Source: Gonium pectorale (lineage: Eukaryota > Chlorophyta > Chlorophyceae > Chlamydomonadales > Volvocaceae). From it: a stretch of 24,963 nucleotides of DNA. Below are positions 11,618-23,113 of the stretch, piece after piece. Position 1 is the stretch's first letter. Each line of letters starts with the position of its first letter. The DNA lies in the NCBI GenBank assembly GCA_001584585.1, contig LSYV01000033.1:901130-926092 (forward strand), given 5' to 3'. Under the pieces are notes generated by a model. It saw nothing but the letters and a program-made list of their open reading frames with translations. It made no database searches and was not told the origin of the DNA. Made by a program: the position numbers and the translations under genes.

Positions 11618-12620
11618 GCAGTTAGTGGCAGCTGGCGGTAGCAGCAGCAGCAGCTGTGGTCACGGTCATGCCCGTTGGCAGGCAGCCGGCGGAGGAGCTT
11701 GAGGAGAGCTCGGACTGCTGTGCAGGCCCCGGTGACGGAGCTGGACGATGGCGGTTGAAAGGGCCTTTTTTGTTGCCGTGGGCCCTGGGTCCACCAAGCA
11801 GCTGACGCCTGTGGCTGTGGTTTTGGGCTTTTCTGAGGCCCAGGACGTTTTGTCTCGGCCGGCGCCGTGCAGCGCCCGCCCTTCGGCTCCCGCCGCCATC
11901 GGAGCTGAGTGCCTGGAGGCGGGCGGAAGCTGCGCGGTTGAGCAGCGGCGCGGTGGGGCCACGGTAGGGGCACGGCTTTGCGTGCTGAAAGAACTTCTTG
12001 GGGCTAGGATAGTGGACATGTGAGCTGTCAAACTGCGATGTGGCCTGACAGTTTGGAACGGGTCTTGCATTGCGTGTGTGGACGGCAGCAGATCAGGAGG
12101 GCGCGTGTCAGGCCAGCCGGGGACGTGAAAAGCGCGCCTTTGTGCGCGACATGAACTATAGCGACGTGCTGCCCGCTGTAGCAGCAGGGTGTGGGCGTGG
12201 CAGGCGTGAAGCGGTATGTAAGCGCTCGGAAGTGTGGTGCAATGCCATTTTGCACATGCCTTGCGCCCGTGCGCTCTGGGGATGGCTCCTGCCTGGCTTC
12301 TTGCTGGTATGCTTGATCTGCTCATGGCACGGTGACTGCCTGGGCCTCCCGGGGAGGCGTGTTCAGGTTGGCCTGCTCGCAGGCATGCGCCTAAGCTCGC
12401 TAGTATGGCCGTACTTGACAGGTCTGGATGGGTGTCACGTCCATCTTGCAGCTGGGTGCTGTCAAGAGCATTTGCCAAGCCCGAGAGGATTTGCCGGACC
12501 CTAATCGAGATCGAGTGCGAAACCCGTTCAGCAACAGCCGAACTGGGAAAGCCGACGCTCGTCCTAACAGATGGCACCGCTCCGCAGTAGAAGCATCAAG
12601 CAGAGGCGCCCTGTGGCCTG
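11618..12620. other. Convergent 3' UTR region of bS6 and AFG1-like genes
   Basis: The two genes converge here with about 1 kb between stop codons. I see no coding-like frame. A single TGTAA on the plus strand (12217-12221) suits the bS6 transcript. I found no TTACA (TGTAA on the minus strand) for the AFG1-like transcript, so its poly(A) signal may be a variant or lie inside the bS6 gene, giving overlapping antisense 3' ends. Confidence 0.5.
12217..12221 (+). terminator. Candidate TGTAA poly(A) signal for the bS6 gene
   Basis: Plus-strand TGTAA 600 bp after the bS6 stop codon, the only copy seen in the convergent interval. It is consistent with the usual algal poly(A) signal and 3' UTR length. 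Confidence 0.45.
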
Positions 12621-15600
12621 TCACCGATCGCCGCCAGCCGTTAAAATCGGCCTGCACATTTCTGCCAGTCGGGACGCCGCCCGGTGGTACATGAGCACCT
12701 CCTCGGCAAGCACTGCTGGCGGGACCACGAGGTCACCAGGCAGCGGCCGTGACCGTGCCCGGCTGGCTTGAGCATACCGCTCCACCGCATCCCGCGCCCG
12801 CTCGTCCGCCGCCGGCCTGTGTGCCCCAGGGACCCCCGCGCGTGACCCCAGCCCTGGCGGAGGCGGGGCCTCCACCGGGAAGGCGGGGCTGCCCACGCCG
12901 GTAAACTCGCTGGGGTGGATTGCGTTGGTGAGACCGGAGGGTACCGACCGGGGGGTCATCAGCGCCGACGGGCCCAACCGCATGTGCAGTGCCGCTGTCA
13001 CGCTGGCGGCTGGCGCGCTTGATTCCACCGTCTTCACCGTGACCGCCCCAGGCACGGAAGCCGTCGCGCTTTCTGTCCCTTCCAGCGGTGGCGTTGCGGC
13101 CGTGGGGAGACCCATACGCGGATTGACGCCCTGCGCAAGCAAACACGTGGACGCGACGTTTTGCTTATGGACATTGCCTTCATGGGCGGAACAGAGTTAC
13201 AGGTGCGCTCGAGAGCTCAACCCTGGCTACATTTTACTGCCGAGCCACGGCCCCGCCACCCACCCAGCCCCCACCTGCCGCGCTGCCTGCTGCAGGAGCT
13301 CAACGAATAGCTCGTCGGGCAGCACCTCCGCCGCCACCTCCAGGCGCGTACGGCAGTCGTACGCCACGTCCAGCAGCGTCACCAGCCGCCGCGCCTCATC
13401 GCGGTGCCCGGGATCCAGCCGAGGCACGCCGCTCACGTACAGCGTCCTGCGGACGCGCGCAACCGACACGGATCGGGTCCATCCACCAAATTGCAACGGA
13501 GGTAGCTGAAAAAGTTAACCTGCACAGAAAGAGCTGGCGCCGTTACAACCTAAAGAGGTTCTGTTGATCCGCTGAACGCCTCGATGGAAACACAGCCATG
13601 CTGGGCCATGCCAGAACGCCGCATTTGCGGTGAGGCGGAGTGGGAGTTGCCTCACGGGGCTGACGCCGTTTCATGCCTGATGGCCAGTACGGACGCCCGG
13701 CATGAGCGACCGCCTGTCGTATGTACTAAGAAGCTTGGAGGTACTTGTTCCCATACCTGAAGCGACGACAGAGCGCAAGGTAGTCGGGCGCCGCCAGCGC
13801 TCCGCCGTCGTCGACGCCCGCCCGCAGCCCCCGCGAGCCGCACAGCTGATCGAACGTGAGGAACGCTGGCGGGGCGCAGGAGGGTAAAGACATGCGGCAC
13901 GGAGGCCGGGTAAAGACCGCGCGAGCCACCGGCAGCAACTGCTCCCATGCAGTACCGAGGGCTGGGGCGCTGAAATGTCCGACACACTGAGCATTTGGCC
14001 CGTCCCCACCCTGCATCCCCGCCCCCCTCACCCGCCAGCTCTCACCCGCGTCGCCGTCCGCGAGGGGCAGCTTGAGTGTGCGCCCATACGCCAGCGACAC
14101 CTCCACCCCGCAACCGCTGCCGCTTCCGCCTCCACCCACGTCCCCGTCGCCTCCACCTCCGGCCATGGCGGCCGCCAGGTGCCGTTGCCAGGCGGCGTGG
14201 AGTCGCACCTCAGCGCCCGACCCCACGTGCCAGCTGCCCTGCAGCGGATCAGAAACATCAGGTCCCCCTCAGGCCTCGTTGCCCTGGCACGTTTGCACAC
14301 TTTCAGACGTGCACTATGACATGATACCTGCACTATGACATGATACCGAGACCCCACAAGCGCAATCGGGTTGCCTTTTGAATCCAATCACCTCAAAAGT
14401 CAGAACGCCAACTCTGGCACTGCTCACCTCCCCGCCAGCCGGCCGCTGCGCCGTCCCATGGCTCGAGCAGGCAACCACCGGCGTTGCGGATGTGCCAGAG
14501 ACCGCCGTTGTCAAGGCATTCAACCCTTGTCCCTGCACTGGCGTCGCCGTCGCCGGGCGCCCCGCCGCCGCCGGCGCGCGGCGGTAATCGACGCCTGCGC
14601 CCACAGCCACCACAACCATCTGCTCGTCCACCAGCCGTATGAATGGTTCAAAGTACTTCCGGCTGAGGCCGCCTTTGTACAGGTCCCGTGGCGGACGGTT
14701 GGATGTGAACAGCAGGGCCGTGGAGTGGCGCGTAAGGAGTGCGCCAAACAGCCTGCATGGCCGAAGGCCGCGTCAAGGGAAAGTCTTATCTATGAACCGC
14801 GCAGTTTCTATGGAATGAGGTGCCGAGGTAAGCTAGGCCCAGAGAGCGCCGGTCAATACTGCATCCGCGGCACTGTCAACACGCTTTGCGTTGGGCGCGC
14901 CGGTATGGCCGCAAGCTTTCAAGTGCTCGCGGCTCCGTGAAGGGCAGCCAACAAAATGGCAACAAACCGACGCGCCAGCTACTGCACGTTACCTGGACAG
15001 GATCATGGCGTCCGCCACATCCGTCACGTGCAGCTCGTCCAAGCACAGTACGGCGGTAAGGCTGCCCCATTCGCGGGCAACCGTCAGCAGCGGGTCTTCC
15101 TCCGGCTCTGCGTACCTGCGAAGACGAACGGGCAGGCAAGGCTGTGCATAGTGCCTACTGGTGTGTCTGCTGGTTGGCCAAAGAAGAGAGGAAGCACTTG
15201 AGGGCATATTGCACAGCCGAACTCAGTGCTCACAACGCTGAACCACATGGCGTCCACGTACCGCGCGCGGACGCAGTCCCTCACTCGCGGCGTTAAGCAT
15301 AGGCGCTTGGATATGCGTACTCCGCACCAAGTCCCGGCGTCTGCACTCACCCACCTTCCCACATCCCAGCTGTCAACTTCCCCAAATCCCCAGTCACCTG
15401 CCCACCCCCGGCCTACACCGCTAACAACCTGCCCGGCCCCGTCCAGCCCTCTACCTCCCACCTGTACACCAGCAGACCTTGCCGGCTGCGCCCCACCACT
15501 CGCGGCCTCGCCTGCTGCAGCGCGTGCAGCCGCCCGTGCACTCCCTGCATAAACTCGTGAAAGTGCGCTCGAACCGCCCCGCGGGTCGGCGGCGCCGGCA

Positions 15601-16180
15601 CGGAAGCCCCGTTCGGCGCCGCGAGACCAGTGCCCTGCGACTGCCAGCCGGGCCCTGAACATGCTGCTTCCTCATGCGGCTGCGGCTCCTTTTGCTGTTG
15701 TCCCTCGTGCTGCCGCTGCCGCGGGCTGTACACGTGCTGCCGCTCCAATGCCGTGCGGGTGGAGGCTACGAACATATCCATGAGCGCCGTCTTGCCGCAA
15801 CCCACTGGGCCCCATAGGTACGCGCCACGAACCAGCACAGGCTGCGGCGGCGCCGCCGCACCACCGCTGCCCACAGCAATATCTCCGCCACCGTTATGTG
15901 CTTCTGCGGAGGGGAGGCGGGTGTCGATGGAGATAGGGCCAAGGTCCAGCGGGTGCGTTGGAGAGGCATGAAGTTGATGCCAGTCGCAGTTGATGAGACC
16001 ATGATTTCCAGCTACCATCAGAGCGCGTTGGACCTGCCTCCTGGCTGGGCCCCGCAGCCCGCACCTGCCATACCACACACCTGCATTGGGCAACTGCGAG
16101 CCGCCGGCACCCTCACGTAGCAGGACGGCATCCTGGAGCCGCTGCAGTACATGTACGGCGGACGCCTGGCTGGCGTCGTG
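12621..16180 (-). CDS. AFG1/ZapE-family P-loop ATPase, expanded form
   Basis: AFG1 (LACE1) is a mitochondrial AAA+-like ATPase involved in turnover of respiratory subunits; ZapE is its bacterial relative. Supported exons, 5' to 3': 16081-16180, 15462-15903, 14993-15115, 14428-14752, 14046-14238, 13757-13865, 13275-13446, 12621-13130 (TGA). All junction phases agree. Motifs in order: DASQASAVHVLQRLQ (N-terminal family helix), Walker A GPVGCGKT at 15788-15811, RAHFHEFMQGVHGRLH, Walker B LCLDELHVTD followed by ADAMILSRLFGALL, sensor-1 LLFTSNRPP, LSRKYFEPFIRLVDE with candidate Arg finger, FDQLCG...ADYLALCRRF-type segment, DEARRLVTLLDVAYDCRTRL, and the C-terminal SRLAEMC helix. Extra low-complexity segments follow Walker A, follow VDEQM...DYRR, and fill most of the last exon. 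The first exon is unresolved. A phase-0 candidate is 16237-16332 (ATG at 16332), but the intron would be only 56 nt. Alternatively coding continues upstream in frame through LLARGFLQ from an unseen exon. Organelle targeting is therefore not demonstrated. Confidence 0.9.
14310..14347. repeat. 19-bp perfect tandem duplication
   Basis: TGCACTATGACATGATACC occurs twice back to back (14310-14328 and 14329-14347) in the AFG1-like intron between exons 14428-14752 and 14046-14238. Identity is complete, suggesting a recent slippage or repair duplication. Confidence 0.92.
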
Positions 16181-16332
16181 CTGCAGAAACCCACGTGCTA
16201 GCAGTCTGGGGCGGAGGCGATTGGGGAAGGCCTCACGGTTGAGGTTGAGGAAGCAGCGGGATGCGAAGCTTCAAAGCTCAGAAGCGCTGCCGCCGAAGCG
16301 ACGGCGCAGCAATGCGCCCCGAGGACCCCCAT

Positions 16333-17015
16333 CAATACCGCGAACGGAAGACCTAGAAAGGCCTATCGCTTGCAGGGAAGATTGCAGGATTCCACTGGGC
16401 GGGACTAGGACGTCCCCGTGGGACCGTCAGGCGGCCTTGGGAAGCACCAACGATTGTAGAACCGACCGGTAAGCCTGTTACCCGTGTTCGGAACGACTCT
16501 GTGCTGGAGCTGCTGTGCGTGCCGCCGTCGCCCGAAACCCTTATCGGCAGTCAGGTGTAACCGTGCCCAACTACGACTCACATATGCTCCCCGTTGCGCA
16601 AACCCACCTCTGATAGGCAACTAATATGCTCTCATCTCCTCCGCTAGCGAGGCCAACGGTGCTGAAGAGTTGCGTGTCGGGCCGACGGCGGGCCCTTAGC
16701 GCTAGTCGCCATACCGCACTCATATTGCTTGTATTTTAGGGCTTACGGACGAGCAGCATGGCTGGGTAGACCCTGTAAAACGGTAACCGACGGTTGCTTA
16801 AGCCGACACAAGCAGCGCTTCTTGTATAAGACTAGTGGTTAGAAATTCGTGATAAACTAGTGAACAAGCAACAGCAACAAACGGCACCTCCACGACGCTG
16901 ACAAACGGTTCCGCTTCGTGCGTAATGCGAGTACACTTATGCTCCTATTCCTACCAATAAATTTGTCCTAACTTGTCAGGTCTCGGCGGGCCTCGGCGGG
17001 CCAAACACTTGGCTA
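16333..17015. other. Divergent promoter region of AFG1-like and F-box/LRR genes
   Basis: This interval is clearly lower in GC than the flanking genes, has no coding-like frame and should carry both transcription starts. The missing AFG1-like first exon may lie here. Just before the F-box start is a direct repeat (CTCGGCGGGC twice within 16981-17001). AT-rich tracts such as CCAATAAATT near 16954-16963 could serve as core promoter elements, but none is decisive. Confidence 0.45.
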
Positions 17016-20000
17016 ATGAGCGAGGGAGACGGCTCGTTCATTTTTCAGCTTCCTCAGTCGTTATGGGAGGCTATCATCAGTCGTTTGAGGACGCACCACC
17101 GTGCCAACCTGCGGGGCACATGCACCCGCTTCAGGACACTGGTGAACAACACCGTCACAAAGATCAAGGTGCGGCAGAAACACATTGCCCATGGGCCCCA
17201 TTTAGCGCCACAGTCAGCCTGGCACGAACGCCCCCGACTATCTATCCCCTCTCCCCCCCTCCCCCCCGATGTTTACGCCCCGACACTTGACTTCCCCCAG
17301 GTTGACCCAAGCCACAGTGAGGATGCTCTTCAATGTGGTCTTGCCGCACGTTTCCCCCGTCTGGAGCACCTAGAAGTCATGAAGCCCAGTGTGGTGGACG
17401 CGTTCACCGACACAATGTTCGCCCAACTGGCGCTCAAGGTGTGACACAAAGCAACTGAATGGGCCACCCCTGGCGTCCAGCCTTCCTTCATCTCCTTGGA
17501 GACACACTCTGCTCACAGTCCCTATGTCCCTACAACCCGTGCCGTATGTGCCAGCCCATCTGTCGTTGCAAAGGAACCCGTTGCGACGCCGTCTGTCACA
17601 AATATCTGTGTCCCCCCCGTACGTGCATTGTGACCGAAACCCTTGGTGCCGTCCCCCTTCGACTGCCAGGACCTGTCCCGCATGAGCTGCCTCACCTCGC
17701 TGAACCTGGAGAACTGCACGCAGCTGACGGTGGCGGGCGTGGCGGCTCTGTCGTTGGCCTGCCCCGGCATAAGCAAGCTGGTCATCCCGCAGGTGCGCGT
17801 GCGAAGCCAGGAACGTGTGGGACAGCGTGCCTGGCGGTCGCGTTCTAGTGGCCTCAGCAGAGACGCCCGGAATGGCTATGCACGCAAACCGGCCTCCTGG
17901 GTGTGGGCGGCTGGCGCGGGTGGGCATGCGAGGGAAGTTGTGGTACGGGACAGGCTGGCTGGAACGTTACAGTTCTATTGTACTAGAAGCCTTACGCTGC
18001 GACTTGCATTCCGGGGTTAGGCGGCGGGGGCGCGCGATGGGCCCGTGTGACTGACTACAGGTTGTCGTGGGGTAGCTGCGCCAGGATGCCTGTGTGGGGC
18101 CCACGTGTGCAAGGTGTGTGCGGACACGCCTGCCGTGCGCAGTCATGCCGCAGGGGCTTGTCTCCCCCCGCCCACTCGCGCACACGCTCTTTCCGTCCCG
18201 GGTTCACCGCAAGCCCGAGCCTGTGTGAGCTTGCCCTCCCCTCCATCCCTCCGATGCCCAGGTGTGCCAGCTGGCCCAGAGCGACTCCATGCTGATGGCG
18301 CTGTCGCGCCTCCCCAGCCTGAGCAAGCTGAGGGTGCAGTGCTGCAAGCACTGCAACGAGGTGCGGCGGGGAGGGAGGGTTGCGGTGCTGAGGGAGGTGG
18401 AGGGCGAGGGGCGGAAAGCGGCCAGGAGGCCCAACAGCGTCTGTGGGCTGGTTCGTGTGCTGCGAGGGATGCGGACTGGGGCGTGGTCGGCCAGGGCGGG
18501 GGTGCCCGTGGATGCACGGCATTGCGAACACCTTGCATGAGAGCATATGAACAACCTGTTGTGTCTGATGCCCCCGATCCCGATCCCGATCCCCACCCCG
18601 ACCACATTCTTAAACCGAGCCCATGTTGCTGGTTCCCGGGCGGCAGGTGGCCATGTCGTACCTGTCTGATCTGCGTCACCTTACGGCCCTCGAGCTGGAG
18701 GACTATGGGCAGGCGCTGAGGCAGGTGGGCAGAGCCCAGGCGGTGCACGGGTGGCGAGGCGGGGTCAGGCAAGGGCCATGGGGCACGCGGGGGCGGACGC
18801 GGCGCGTGTGCGCGAGGGATGGGCGGAGGTGCGCTGGAAAAGGGAGGGACCTGATCGGCGCCATCAGGGCCCCATGGGCGCGACCATGGGTAGCAATTGG
18901 GGGCGGAGCGGAGGTGGATGTGATGCGGGTAGGGGTCTGTTGTGGGTGTAACAGGCGGTGGTCGGGTTGAGGAGGGCGAAACGCGGGGGCGGCACGGAGC
19001 ATGGGGCGGAGTGGGCACGCGGCCGCCGCGCCTTGGCACACCCGGTCTGGTCGTAGCCCATTTCCGGCCACGTGCCCTGGGCATACGCCGCTGGGGTGCA
19101 GGGGCACACGGTAGCTGCCCGGGCACAGTGGCCAGGGCCGCAGTGGCAGAAGCTGTCGAGCCGTTGCGCTCCTTACCTCCCCTCGGGCTGGGCTGGTCAC
19201 GTGCTGCGCTGCGCCACTCCGATGATGACGAGGACGCCTGGTGCCCGTGCGCTGCGTTCCGCGCTCCCCCCCTGCCAACGCCTTCCCCGCCGGCAGGTAA
19301 CGCAGCTAAGCAGCCTGACAGCCCTACGGAGCGTCATGGTGTGGAGCGACTACACGCTTGAAGTGGCGGAGGGCCACCTGGTGGGCGGCGCCGCCGGTGC
19401 CGGCGGCGCGCACCCGCCCCACAACCACCACCCGCACCCCCACCCGCAGCCGCACCACCCGCCAGCCCCGCCGGCGGCGCCCGGGCAGGGCAACGGCCCA
19501 CAGGCAGGCGGAGCCGCGGGTTACGGCGGCGGCGGGGGCGGAGGAGGAGGAGCGGGTGGCGGGGGAGGAGGGCAGGGGCTGGGGCCAGGCCTGAACGGCG
19601 GCGGGGCCGGGGGCGGGGCTGGAGGAGTAGGGGGTGGGGTTGGAGCGGGTGGCCACCAGGCAGGCGCCATCGGGCTGGCGGGCTTGCTGCACCACCCCCC
19701 GCACCCCGGCGGCGTCGGAGGCGGCGGCGGCGGCGGCCACCATAACGTGCAGGTGCCACCTCTAGCGGCCGCCGACGGCAACCCATTCATGGTGGCAGCG
19801 GAGGCGGCGGCGGCGGCGGTGGCGCAGCTCAACCTGATGCATCCCGCCGCTGCCGTCCCGGCGGCTCCACATGGCGGAGGCGGCGCCACTGACGACGATG
19901 ACGATGACGACGATAGCGAGATGGCGATAGACGCGGACGGGGGCATGGTGGAGCTGGGCGGCGTCGCAGAGGACTTTGCGGCTGCGGCTGCGGCTGCGGT

Positions 20001-22573
20001 GGCGCAAATGCAAAACGTAGACGCCTTTGCGCAGCAGCTGCAGCTAACGGAGCAGGTAAGGGGTAGGGAAACGGAGCAGGAGAGGGGGCACGGGATGGGG
20101 ACCTGTTGGGCTGAAGGCTGGGGATGCGGTAGCCGAGGGCGCGGGCGGGCGGGTCGCGGTGGCAGGTGGGGTGGGGCGGGTTAGCGTGCCACATGAGACG
20201 CGGGGCGCAGGGCTAGGCCCTGCGCGTCCCGAGACTGCCTCGGTCCACGGAACAGCGTGCTCATATGCACGGCTGGATACGGCAAATGCGACCGGGTACG
20301 GCAGTCGCAGTTGGGTACGACTAGGTACTGTGACTGGGACGTGTGTGTTACGGTGCGCCTCCTTTCCAGTCTCCACACGCTCCCACTCATCGCGGCCGCT
20401 GGCCTGTGAACCACGACCCGCCCCCTCCCATCCCGCCCCACCGGCCTGCCTGCCGCACCTTGTACGCTGTGTACAAAGCTTGCCCAATCCCGCTGGCCCG
20501 CCGCCAGGTCCTGTCCAACATCTTTGCCGGCAAGGCCGCGCTGCTGGAGTGGGTCACCGGCATGACGCAGCTGACGCACGTCGACATACAGCGCGTGGAC
20601 CTGTCGGCGGCGGCGGGCGAGCTGCAGCGCTTCACGGCGCTGAGGGGGCTGCTGCACCTGGGCGTGGGGGACCTCAACCTGGACGCGGTGAGGGGGCAAT
20701 GTAGAACAGAAACTTGTCGCGTTGCGGACACCGAATTGCATACTCAACAGGCGGAGTTGTGGCGGTCTGGGCGCAGCTGTAGAGTGACGCAGTGAGGGGG
20801 CGGGGCGGGTGGGCACGGGCATGCGGGCAGTGGCACGGTGCCGGGGCTGGGCATGGAGCCTGGCGGCTTTCGCGCATCCGAGAAGCCTGGGGTTTTACCC
20901 AGGTGGGAGGGACCTGCCGGGGCTGGGTGGCACGCTTTAGGCACCTGGTGACATGAGCCAGGGCCTCTAGTGCTAAAGCGCTCTCGTGTGAAAAGACGCT
21001 GAGGATACCCATGGCCCGGCCCCCGCATCTGCTACAGGACCCGCCCGTGCCGCTACCCACGGTCACCAAGCTCGTCTCGCACAACGTGACGGCCGAGGTG
21101 CTGCTCAAGACCACCTTCCCCAAGCTGCGAGCCCTCTCGTGCGACGCCTCGGACAACAGCCTGGCGCACATCGCAGAGCTGGTAGGTTGGCAGGTGGCTG
21201 GGAGTTGGCCGTTGGCGGGTTGGTGTCGGTGGTTTGGGGTGACTCTCCAGGTTTAGGGGTCGTGAGAAGGTCCTTGTTTTAGTGCCCCAGGTTTGCTTCG
21301 ATGCTACAGTTCCAGGCCAGGTGTGTCTCGGGCGGAAGAGGGGTTGCAGCGCGTCCCCCCTCCGTGGCCCGACCCAGCACCGTAACCAGAAATTTGTAGC
21401 AGCCGACAGCAGCGGGGGTTGCTCCGCGGGGCGCCCACTCCGGACGGTGCCTCTCCTCGTACTCCTGCACGGTGCCTCTCCTTCACGGCTGCGGGAGCCC
21501 GGCGGCCCCAAGCCCGTCACCACACATACGCGGGCATGGCGGGCACCGTTCACAACTACGTCAAGACCGCCACACGATGCTCGACCCCTCTCATTCTCCG
21601 TTCGGCGCGTCATGCGTTCAGACCCCTTTCCCTTCATCACTACCCCGCCCCACCCCACTCGCTCGGGGCGACATGTAGCGTCGGGCTTCTGTACTAGAAA
21701 CGCTTTCCAACCTTTTACACCCCCGCACCCCCGCAGACGGGCCTGGTAAACCTGTTCCTGTGGGCCAGCCCCACCGAGCCCATCACCGACGCGGGCCTGG
21801 CCTCCCTGCGCGGCCTGGTGCGGCTGGAGACGTTCCGCCTGGAGGGCAGCGAGCAGCTGAGCGACGCGGGCTGGGTGCGCTTCGCCGAGGGCCGCAGCGC
21901 CCTTAGCCGCATCGACCTGGTCAAGTGCCCCGGCGTCACGGGTGGGCCCGGGCGCTGCCAGGGTTTGGGGCGGGGGAGGCCGAGGGCAGGCCGGGCACCA
22001 AGGGACGGCGGCGCTCTCATGGGAGTCCGGGGCACCAAGGGCGACGCACCAAGGGGTCCCGCATACCCGGAGCCTGGCTTGGAGTGTAAAGGAAAGAAGG
22101 ATCTGTTTCTCAACATCCTTGCTTGGATCCTCACCCACCCCCTCGCCCCGCCCCGCGCGCAGACATCGGCATGATCCTGTCGCTCCGCTCGCTGCCGCGC
22201 CTGATGCGCGTCTCGCTCGTGGACTGCCCCTCGCTCGACACCCCCTCCCTGGCGGCGCTGCTGGGCTTCTGCACGCAGCTGGAGCACCTGGAGCTGCAGG
22301 TGCGGGCGAGGCGGGGGCGTGGTGGAAGCGTGACCGCGCATGGCGATCGGGATAGGACGCCCGGGGAGGGAGGGAGAAGACAGATGCACATGGGGGATAC
22401 GTGCTCCACGTCGTTGCGTTCATTTTCGAATCTGTTCACTGCCTGCCTCCTTTGACTGAGCGTGGCGGGTCGATCATCAACTGCAGGATTGCTCGCTCAT
22501 AACGCTGGCCTCCCTTCGTGGCTTGCTTGCCACCGTCAGCCGGCCCGACCTGGACGTCCTGTACAGGAGGTGA
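17016..22573 (+). CDS. F-box / leucine-rich repeat protein with large low-complexity insertion
   Basis: F-box/LRR proteins are substrate receptors of SCF (Skp1-cullin-F-box) ubiquitin ligases. Eleven exons: 17016-17168, 17301-17438, 17670-17792, 18262-18360, 18647-18724, 19297-20055, 20508-20687, 21038-21181, 21737-21941, 22163-22299, 22487-22573 (TGA), giving about 700 residues. Residues 11-50 form an F-box-like motif (LPQSLWEAIISRL...ANLRGTCTRFRTLV). LRR segments follow in nearly every exon, for example CLTSLNLENCTQLTVAGVAALS, LPSLSKLRVQCC, LRHLTALELEDY, PTEPITDAGLASLRGLVRLE and LPRLMRVSLVDCPSL, resembling the cysteine-containing LRR class. Exon 6 adds roughly 220 residues rich in His/Pro, then Gly, then Ala, with a run of eight Asp (19891-19914), ending with QLQLTEQ where LRR-like sequence resumes. 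Nine of ten introns are phase 0 and many exons open with Val (GTN after CAG). The last exon has a strong in-frame donor at its stop, so a longer alternative C-terminus is possible. Confidence 0.88.
21444..21482. repeat. 14-bp direct repeat ACGGTGCCTCTCCT
   Basis: Two perfect copies at 21444-21457 and 21469-21482 in the intron between exons 8 and 9 of the F-box/LRR gene, separated by 11 bp. No role is apparent. Confidence 0.85.
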
Positions 22574-23113
22574 GGCGCGGGCTGGGCGATGCGGCGTGGC
22601 CGTGTGTGCATAGTGCACAGCAAGCTTGTCGCAGACTGTGCGTGTGCGGGGGTGTGCTTTGTTGTGCGCTGCCCTACGCGCCAATCGCGAAAGCCCCTTA
22701 CCTGACTGCATACTCGGTGTCCATCGCCCTGACGTCCAAGCAGCGGTAGAACCAGGGTTAAGTCCGTGCTCTAATGTATGATCCATCATTACTCCTGCGC
22801 ACAGGGGCGGCGCCTCTCGAGTACTGCACGGCACCCGGTGAAAGCGCCACATGCACAGCTGTGTGGAGCATATGCAGCGCACGGCGTACGGAGGGAGTCA
22901 TGCCCCGGTCGTGGCGAGGGAGAGGCAGGAGCTAGACCGGGGCGGCGCTCGAAGCAAGGCCCGTACGGCGGGTGTCCCAGGATAGGCGAGGCCCTGCCGG
23001 GGGCCGAGGGTAGATGAGGCGGCCGCGGGCGACGTCTCCCTAGGGCCCTGGCCCCGGCGCGGCTGCGCTGCTGCTAAGCGGTAGGCATCGGGAGGGCGGC
23101 CACAGACGGAGGG

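Noticed and set aside
18143..19126. Minus-strand Pro-rich open frame of 327 codons
   Set aside because: Antisense to exons 4-5 and GC-rich introns of the F-box gene; composition is what GC-rich antisense DNA produces.
21053..22423. Minus-strand open frame of 456 codons
   Set aside because: It is the antisense shadow of F-box/LRR exons 8-10 and their introns; splice sites and LRR motifs are all on the plus strand.
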